From NCBI RefSeq assembly GCF_030272615.1, contig NC_081410.1:186107619-186171618 (forward strand): 64,000 nucleotides of DNA, read 5' to 3'. Below, piece by piece: positions 57,087-64,000 of the stretch (the first letter of the stretch is position 1; the number at the start of each line of letters is the position of its first letter). The position numbers and the translations under genes are program-made. This DNA is from Cryptomeria japonica. Lineage: Eukaryota > Streptophyta > Pinopsida > Cupressales > Cupressaceae. The notes beneath the pieces were generated by a model. The model was not told the origin of the DNA. It saw nothing but the letters and a program-made list of their open reading frames with translations, and ran no database searches.

Positions 57087-57391
57087 GACATTAGTTTTGA
57101 AATGTTTGACAAAACTTCTTTCAAAGTCATAACTCAAAAAATCTATATACTTACAAATTTTGACTAAACTGACAGTATATACAATTGTCAATAAAATAGT
57201 ATACTTAGATATACTCCCCTTAACAATATACTATACATAACTCTAATTATGCATGCGCTATGATCAATATTTTGTATTCACTGCTCCCCTTGTCAAAATT
57301 ATCTATATACTCAAATATGCTAATCATGTTGATCTGCTCGGTATACTCCTCTTGTATACACTATACTCCCCCATTTTGACAAACATCAAAA

Positions 57392-58594
57392 CTAGTTACC
57401 ATTCAGTGGAGGCAACTGGTCAAAAATGGATTTATACTTTGTTCTTGCATCAGTGAGAGTGGCAAAGAGTGCATCCTTGACACTATCCATGAGTGAATTC
57501 TGAGCTATAATATCAGCTAGCAGTGAAATCAGACCATCTAAAGTGCTTCCCTCTTGTTGAGTGGATAAGGAGGTAGCCTTGTTGATCTGTTCTTGGACGG
57601 AGGACAAGTGTGGAATGAATAAGGTTTGAAGAGTCATAATGTCCTTCCTTATTTTGTGCTCTTCATTCCTAAGTTCCAATTGTTGAGCCATGAGCGTTTG
57701 TAACTTGGTATAGAAATTCTGAATAGAATTTGGCTCAGTGATCAATTTGTTGGAGAGATTAGTGATCTCTTTCTCAATCACTTCTATTTTATTCTTGATA
57801 TCTTTAATGAATAAAGAAAATGTATAGAGTTTCTGAAATAAATAAAGAATGTGCTTGAGTTGAGGGGACAACTCAGCAATAAATTTGACAAGTTTTACTT
57901 TACCGATAGCAATGGCTTTTTGGACCTCTTCAATTATTTTTGTAGTGAGCTCTTTGTCCTTCAATTTGCTCAGGTATTCAGATGCGTCTACTCCAGATGC
58001 TTCTATTTTAGTGAGGAGTTCATCTAGTTGAATATGGATGGCTGCATCTATTGTCACTGTAGCTTCAGGTAGCATTTCTGTTAATAGTGCTTTGACCTTC
58101 TGAAGTACTCTATTTTTCTTTTGTATAGCCATTTGTTTCTCTTGTTCGGCTTTGGCTTTGCATAGTTCACCAAATTCAATAAGTTCTTGCCCTTTTTATT
58201 TGGATATGTCTACATTTGGCAACATAATTGGTTTTGACAAATCTAACTTGAAACTATGCTTTTTCATTTTCTTTTCTTTAGAGGAGGAGGCTTTGACTGG
58301 TTGAACTAATACAATGGCTTGGGAGGCTTGTTCACCCTTGGTAGGTTTCTCGGTAGAGGCAACACTTTTTTCAATTTCTTTAGCCTCAGATGAAGCCTTC
58401 GGTGATTCCTTGCTCAGGGTCTCGGTGGCAACAGTTTCAATGTTTGTTGGGGCTTGAGAAGTTTGTTCCCTAGTGGCCTGAGAAGTAGCTTCTCCTTTTG
58501 TAGAATGGTGACCCTCTTTTCCTTGTTCAGTATCCTGAGGTGTCATGGTTGAAGCATGCTGAGTTACCGAAGGATAGGACTTGACTTGCTCCAA
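57392..58594 (-). pseudogene. Element H unknown ORF, C-terminal part (one stop)
   Basis: A single frame of about 400 codons has only one stop, a TAA at 58196-58198. The upstream half is Ser/Thr/Glu/Lys-rich (EIEKSVASTEKPTKGE). The downstream half is coiled-coil-rich (LSKLKDKELTTKIIEEVQK, KNKIEVIEKEITNLSNKL) and ends QLPPLNGN. This is the best preserved C-terminal part of the family. No catalytic motif. I do not recognise the protein. Confidence 0.6.
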
Positions 58595-59273
58595 AACTTA
58601 CTCACTTGATACCAATTTGGCATAAGCATTCCCTTATATCATTTCCTATTCCTGTACCTCGGTATCTATGACATCCTCATCAGGTTGTATAGTTTCAGTG
58701 GGATCTTTCTCAGTGATATCCACTATTTCACCTTCACTTTTCTCAACAACACTCTTGATTCAAAAAATTTCTTACCATTTTTCTTTTGTCTCCTTCTCTA
58801 CATCAAGATAGAGGCCATTCATCAATTTCAAAGCTCTTTTCTTGACTAGGAAGTTTGTCTGGTAGTTTTTCAGATGTTCACTTATCTCATCTACCGACAT
58901 GTCTAGAAAGAGATGTACCAGACTTCTTTCTCTCATCTATTTTTTTGATTCCATGGCATATTTCCACCTGTTATCAATATGTAAATACAATTCTTTTGGA
59001 AGAGAATTAGTTACTTCCAATGGGACCAATCAGAATTTCAAAAGAGTACAGATTACAGCTTCTTCTATTCGTCTCTTTTCTGCATCAGATCTGGAAACAT
59101 ATTTTACATATCTAAATGCTCCAAATCCACCATATTGTTTCAAATTGGCACAGAAGTTGTCAACACAATGTACATCTTCCTTTTTACTCTTAACAATCTG
59201 AAATTTACTTTTGTCTTCGGATTCGGTGTCACTTGACTCTTTATTTAAAATGAGTCTCCGAGTAGACTTCTTA
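58595..59273 (-). pseudogene. Element H unknown ORF, middle part
   Basis: Broken frames on the minus strand, including NLKQYGGFGAFRYVKYVSR and KELYLHIDNRWKYAMESKK. These fall where F and M have the MDDK..LYSKLDARR block, although I cannot align them confidently. It is interrupted by the solo LTR at 59274. Confidence 0.45.
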
Positions 59274-59857
59274 TGTCATGCCCAAACTTTTGGGCACAAA
59301 CGGAATAATTTTTTTTTTTTAATAAATAACCTAATACGACTAACTTAATTAAAATAATGCAAACTAGTTTGGTCATAACTATGTTTTAAATAAATCAAGC
59401 AACTAAATTAATAAAGCAATAAATAATCTAAGTTATAAGCGAGCTAATATTTCCCCAAAAATAGTTATCACTAATCTTCCATTAATAAATAATTAAACTC
59501 TCTTAGCAATTAATTTCAAACTTAATATATGATCTTTAAATTAATTGACCAATAGTCTCTTATAGTTCTTAAATTACAGTGGTCTAAAATTAAATTTACC
59601 CTAACACTTTGATTAGTAAATCTATTAAATAAAATTCCCATTAATTAAAAGGTGTCTAATAAATTTCAGAATAAAGGGGGCCAACTTGTCATACATGGGT
59701 CATTTTAATCCCCTAAGATTTATCCTCCCAAGAGTTTCAATTTCTTCTTATTAAAATGCTCCTACATCCATTTAATAATTTTAAAGTGCATTACTTAGTT
59801 TTACAACTAACTAATTTGATTTCAAATGAATATAGAAGTTAAATTATTATTTTTTTG

Positions 59858-59917
<60 letters not shown>

Positions 59918-59941
59918 ATATATATATATATCGATATATAA

Positions 59942-59972
<31 letters not shown>

Positions 59973-60107
59973 AATATATGCTTATAAATATATTCTATAG
60001 AGAAGGGGGGGGGTTTATTTTATTTTATTAATTTACCCCTTTTTTGAAAAAAAAAACCTACAAAGTCACATGTTAACCCACACATCTTATTTTAAAATCT
60101 AAATGTG

Positions 60108-60140
60108 TTTGCCCTAACCCGAAACTAGGGTTAGGGCAAA
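60108..60140. repeat. Telomere-like hairpin in the solo Ty3 LTR
   Basis: Arms TTTGCCCTAACCC and GGGTTAGGGCAAA (13 bp) have the loop GAAACTA. It is equivalent to the hairpins at 9533-9560 and 9625-9649, but flanks, loop and outer stem differ while pairing is kept. Confidence 0.92.
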
Positions 60141-60383
60141 TATGTTATAACATTTATAATTTTTTTTTTGAGTGCTATGTGTGTGTGTGAAAGACTCTTT
60201 ATTTTTCTTTGTGTGTGTGTGTGCAGGTGTGGGAGCGGCGGCCCAAGCTCTAACCCTTGGCAGAGCCGAAGAGAGAAATGGCAGAGAGAGAACCGAGCGG
60301 CCAAAGGAGACAGCGACGAGTATGGAGTTTGGCGGGCAGGGGAAGTATTGTGCATAGGGCGTTGGGCGGAGGAACCCCAGACG

Positions 60384-60562
60384 CCACTGTGTTTCCCCAC
60401 AGTGACGGCCGAGCGCCGCCCACTGTGGGTAAACACAGTGGCGGTCGGGCGCCTCCCGCACCACCACTGTGGTTGCCCACAGTGACGGTTCTCGTGCCAT
60501 CCACTATGGGAAACCACAGTGGTGGCCCGAGCTGCGCCGGCCACTGTGTTTTTACACAGCGG
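60384..60562. repeat. Array of five CACTGTG/CACAGTG hairpins in the solo Ty3 LTR
   Basis: Units at 60384, 60418, 60464, 60501 and 60541. Loops differ from those in the young LTR. In the third unit the stem is extended by matching changes on both sides (GTGG..CCAC). One unit carries an A/C mismatch. Confidence 0.9.
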
Positions 60563-60800
60563 TTCGGCTCTTCCCAAACCCTGGTTTTTTTTTTGCAAGA
60601 TGTTTTTTTTTTTTTAAATGTGTTTATCATTTTTTTATATGTATATATATATATTTATATATATTTATATATGTATGTATATATATATATATATAAATAT
60701 ATATATGTATATATAAATATATATGTAGATATATATATTTCTATTTTATTTTGTTTAAGAAATATATAAGTTTCCAGGGTTAATGTATTTTAATGTGCAA

Positions 60801-60862
<62 letters not shown>

Positions 60863-61309
60863 TTTATAATAAGCAGAAAACTAATAAATGATTTGCAGCA
60901 TAAAATAGTTATAATATACATTTCTAGTTTGTCAATAAATAGACCTTAAATTTTGCCCTTATCTTTTTATTTACAAAACTCAAATGATTATTTCTTTAGC
61001 ATTTTAGACCTAGTTTAGAGGAAAGAAGAGAACTAATTTTGTTTATTTGCTTAAAGCATTCTGTAACTAATATGCATTCTAACAGCAATCTTAAAACATA
61101 ATTTATTTATTTTTTGTAAATAAATTAAAACTAAAACTAAATGCTATTTTTTTTGATAAAATAAGCTACTACAATAAGATTTACTTTCTGCATTAAATGG
61201 AAATTAAATGACAGATTTCTTTTATTTGCAGCAGCATTAATATACATAAATGAACATATAGAAACAAAATTAATTTATTTGCAGAATAAACATAAATGCA
61301 ACAACATCA

Positions 61310-61340
<31 letters not shown>

Positions 61341-63654
61341 ATGAAGGTTTAAATACAAGTTCATATATTCCATCTCCCTTTTTTTTTTGCAAAACTAACC
61401 AAAGTAGGAAAAATATATTTCTTCAGCAAATTCAAATACAAGCAAATAATAATACACATGGGTTTGAAAACCCAACTAATAATTCCCTTCCATAGGAATA
61501 TGAATGACATAAGTACTTTTTTTTTTGAAAATAAATACAACATAGCTCTCTTTCTTTCCCCTTTATCTTGCTATAAATAAATACATTCTTTTTGAACTAT
61601 TTCTGCAACTTAGAACAGCAACTAATCCCTTTATCATTCCTTTTCCATCCCAAGCAACCTGCAATAAAAATACAACTTGACCATGGAGAGCTCACCTCCC
61701 AGCCTAGGCTTACTAGAAGCCACCCCCGAGCTTGGAGAACCAAGTACTAGACGGGTCACAAATAAGCAAACAACACAACAACAAAAGCAAACACTCAATA
61801 GGCATTTTCCCATCCCAAGCTACACTCTCACCATAACCTGTGATGAACTTTCCACGGGTGGAAGTGGACCAAGTACCATTGGGGAGATTGCAAGCATAAT
61901 ACAACTCAAGCCACCTCATGGCAAAACAAAATACAACAAATTTCCCCTCCACACCTTATGCCCCCCCAAAGGCATAAAATCCATATTTCCTCCCCTTATG
62001 ACCCCCAAATGCATACACAAGGCTATGCAGCAAGGGTCACAAAGGACACCCTTGAGAATCACTCTCCATAAGGAGAGCCTCTCACCCAAGGCTGCCATGC
62101 TTCTTCCACCCCAAGACCATCCTACTCTCCCAAGAGTAGGAGGTCTTGGACACTCCCAAAACAAGAACACATAAATAAGAACATGGAAATGAAAACTTAC
62201 ATTTTTCTCCTACAACAAATTACATATACACATCTTTTCATACAAGCATTTCTTTCTTTCAAAAATACAACATAAACCACATAAACATAAGGAAGTAAAA
62301 CCAACCTTAATCTGCCAATAGGTATGTTAGACTTAGTTGGGGATGAGCTGCCCAAATCCACACAAACTTTACACCAACCCTTCACCAAAATTTTATCCTA
62401 CAACTAAATTTCAAAAATTGCATAATCTCCAACAATGGAGAGTGGGTGATTACTCACTAAGTCCCTAATCCTTGCCTAAGAAGGCCTCTCACACACTTCC
62501 CAACCCCTTGGGTGAGGTGAGAGTTCCCATTGGTTGCTCTTCCCAACCTCTTACACATTACTAAAACTGGAAAGGGAAAAGGTGAGAGAGGGTGGGGAAG
62601 AGGGTTTGACATCAAAAGGGAAGGTTGTCTATCCTAGGAGGAACCTTCTAAGTTGAATTTTCGCTCACCTTGGAAAAACCACTTTTTGAGGTGACTAAAC
62701 AGTCACATGGGAGTAGTCACATGTTTCAAATTACCCCTAACCCATAGGTATACCCTTTGGACCTTTGGAAAAGCCCTAAAACTGACCCTAGGAGTCCATT
62801 TGACCCCTTAGAAACCCAACTGAAGTTAACCTACGGGTCAAACTTGAGTTGACCACTCCCAAGACTCCCTACCCAAAGCAAATTTGGGACCACACTCTTT
62901 TGTTTGAATGGCTTTGGTAGAAACAAAACTCCCTCCAAGAGACAAGTCAAAATCAATGACACTAATCAGCACATGTGTCAAGTGACGCAATAAAATACAA
63001 TATAAAAATCACACATGGAATTTGTCTCTTGTAGGTTTACACAATTAAATAAAAAATCAAATTAACACACATGCATAATTTACTTTCACAAATAAAATAC
63101 ATTACAAACGGGGTGTTGTCTCTCCAAATAGACAACCCCTGGCTTAACAAACGTACATTGGTCTAGGTTTGGTTCTCCATATTTATTCCATGGTCACATG
63201 GATAATTTTCCTGCGCATCTCAATTAACACATTAGTAATTCCAAATAATCACAATTATACATAATTAAATACATAGATTTCATTGCACATCAAACACTCA
63301 TACATTTGACAATAATAATTCAATATCTCATTCATTCAAATTCGATTCCACATAAGCAATTATCATAATTCTCAAAATTGAACCATTCATAAAATAAGCA
63401 TCATTTTTCTATCATCAAAATGAAGTCCTGCAATTCCAATAATGACATTCACCATTTCAAAGTAATTCTATTCTAGCAACATATAAAGTTTCATAATCAA
63501 AATGCATAAAATGAAGCATCAATATACGTCAATGTGATCCAAATCATGGAGTCATATAGGTTCTAAATCCATAAAGCATAAAATAAAGCATCCATAATAG
63601 TCTCAATATGCAAATAACTGAAAATGTCAAGCTGAGTTGGGGTAGGGCCTCACA

Positions 63655-64000
63655 TCTTATAAGTTTTTGTTGCCTTAGGCATTGCAACATTTTATTGCTT
63701 CTTACTCGGTGACACTGCAGATGATCTAGTATTGTGGTGCTTCACTGGAGGAGTCAGTGATACCTATGATGTATCTTGTTTCTTCCTTTTCAAAATTTTC
63801 CCTTTTGGAAACTCGGTGCTCAATGTAATAGCTGCTTCTTGGGCTTCTGATTCCTCCTTGGTGATGGCTTGATCACTCTTGACAGGAGTGGAGGAAGAAC
63901 CTTCTCCAAATTTTTCTGTTAATGCTTTAATCATTTTTGTTGCTTTCCTTGTAGCCTTAGGTACTACAATGCTCATTTTAACTTTTTCTTTAACTTCTTC
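63655..64000 (-). pseudogene. Element H unknown ORF, upstream part, cut by the window edge
   Basis: The frame 63764-63976 is Lys/Ser/Thr-rich (SIVVPKATRKATKMIKAL, then KGKILKRKKQD). It continues element H past the solo LTR. The low-complexity basic composition resembles the Lys-rich linkers of M and F. Confidence 0.45.

Larger units (their letters stand above)
59274..63654 (-). mobile_element. Solo LTR of the Ty3 family (4381 bp), TSD TCTTA
   Basis: Plus-strand ends are TGTCATGCCC and GGGCCTCACA, like those of the young Ty3 LTRs. TCTTA is at 59269-59273 and 63655-63659. The U3 half (61.7-63.65 kb) is clearly similar to the young LTR (shared GCCACCCCCGAGCT, ATGCAGCAAGGGTCACAAAG and the 2973-3007 hairpin). 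The middle is diverged and TA-rich. It holds five CACTGTG hairpins (60384-60562) and one telomere-like hairpin (60108-60140). Confidence 0.95.
55890..64000 (-). mobile_element. Pol-less retroelement H, minus strand, partial
   Basis: The 3' LTR is 55890-57074 with purine tract 57075-57086. Target bases GACAA are at 55885-55889; the far end is outside the window. The minus strand carries an ORF that runs upward to the window edge and is split by a solo LTR (59274-63654). As in M and F, the C-terminal coiled coil is next to the polypurine tract and no pol is seen. Confidence 0.75.

Noticed and set aside
60131-60769. Overlapping ORFs of up to 170 residues in the solo Ty3 LTR
   Set aside because: They run across the hairpin array and TA repeats on both strands; a composition effect inside an LTR.

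Overview
This window is nuclear plant DNA made almost entirely of nested LTR retrotransposons. I found no host gene, tRNA, rRNA or CRISPR array. The organism is inferred, not proven. Ty3 and Ty1 elements primed by initiator tRNA-Met, a TRIM element, TA microsatellites and stop codons that look like CAG-to-TAG decay all fit a large repeat-rich seed-plant genome, possibly a gymnosperm.

Left block (1-17.9 kb). A very young minus-strand Ty3 chromovirus (1-13264) has a complete 4805-bp LTR at 8460-13264, and its other LTR is cut by the window edge. Its gag-pol frame is open except for one in-frame TAG. It sits in a decayed plus-strand Ty3 element: an integrase tail (13.27-13.94 kb), then a probable LTR holding a degenerate hairpin tandem array. 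A Ty1/copia RNase H tail with polypurine tract and LTR follows (16.5-17.8 kb).

Middle block (17.9-36.2 kb). A GGAT-rich sequence, coding-like on the minus strand (Ser/Pro-rich, 27-residue repeat), is split by a solo LTR (18525-19826, TSD GTGTT) and by a 14-kb minus-strand retroelement (20620-34580, TSD TTAGG). That element carries a gag-like coiled coil, zinc knuckles and a long ORF of unknown function, with no recognisable pol. A plus-strand Ty1/copia element (24700-31450, TSD TTTTC) is inserted in it.

Right-centre (36.2-47.6 kb). A LINE-type RNase H fragment lies next to an unrecognised ORF. That ORF is split by a decayed minus-strand copia element (37756-45459), which itself holds two solo LTRs (38758-39533, TSD CTTTG; 44466-45322, TSD AACAC).

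Right block (47.6-64 kb). A 343-bp TRIM (TSD AGTCT) is followed by a nest of further pol-less elements. Element F (48440-54634, with solo LTR 50828-52076, TSD ACTAG) is cut by element G (from 54635). G is cut by element H (from 55890), and H holds a 4381-bp solo LTR (59274-63654, TSD TCTTA) related to the young Ty3 element.

The main candidate for something new is the pol-less family (M, F, G, H). Three copies share an ORF architecture without protease, RT, RNase H or integrase. F, G and M also share a leader motif next to the primer-binding site with the decayed pol-bearing copia element E, and all the LTRs share a C-run hairpin near their 3' end. This suggests one replication and packaging system serving both kinds of element. 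A second candidate is the array of CACTGTG/CACAGTG hairpins and telomere-like hairpins inside the very long Ty3 LTRs.
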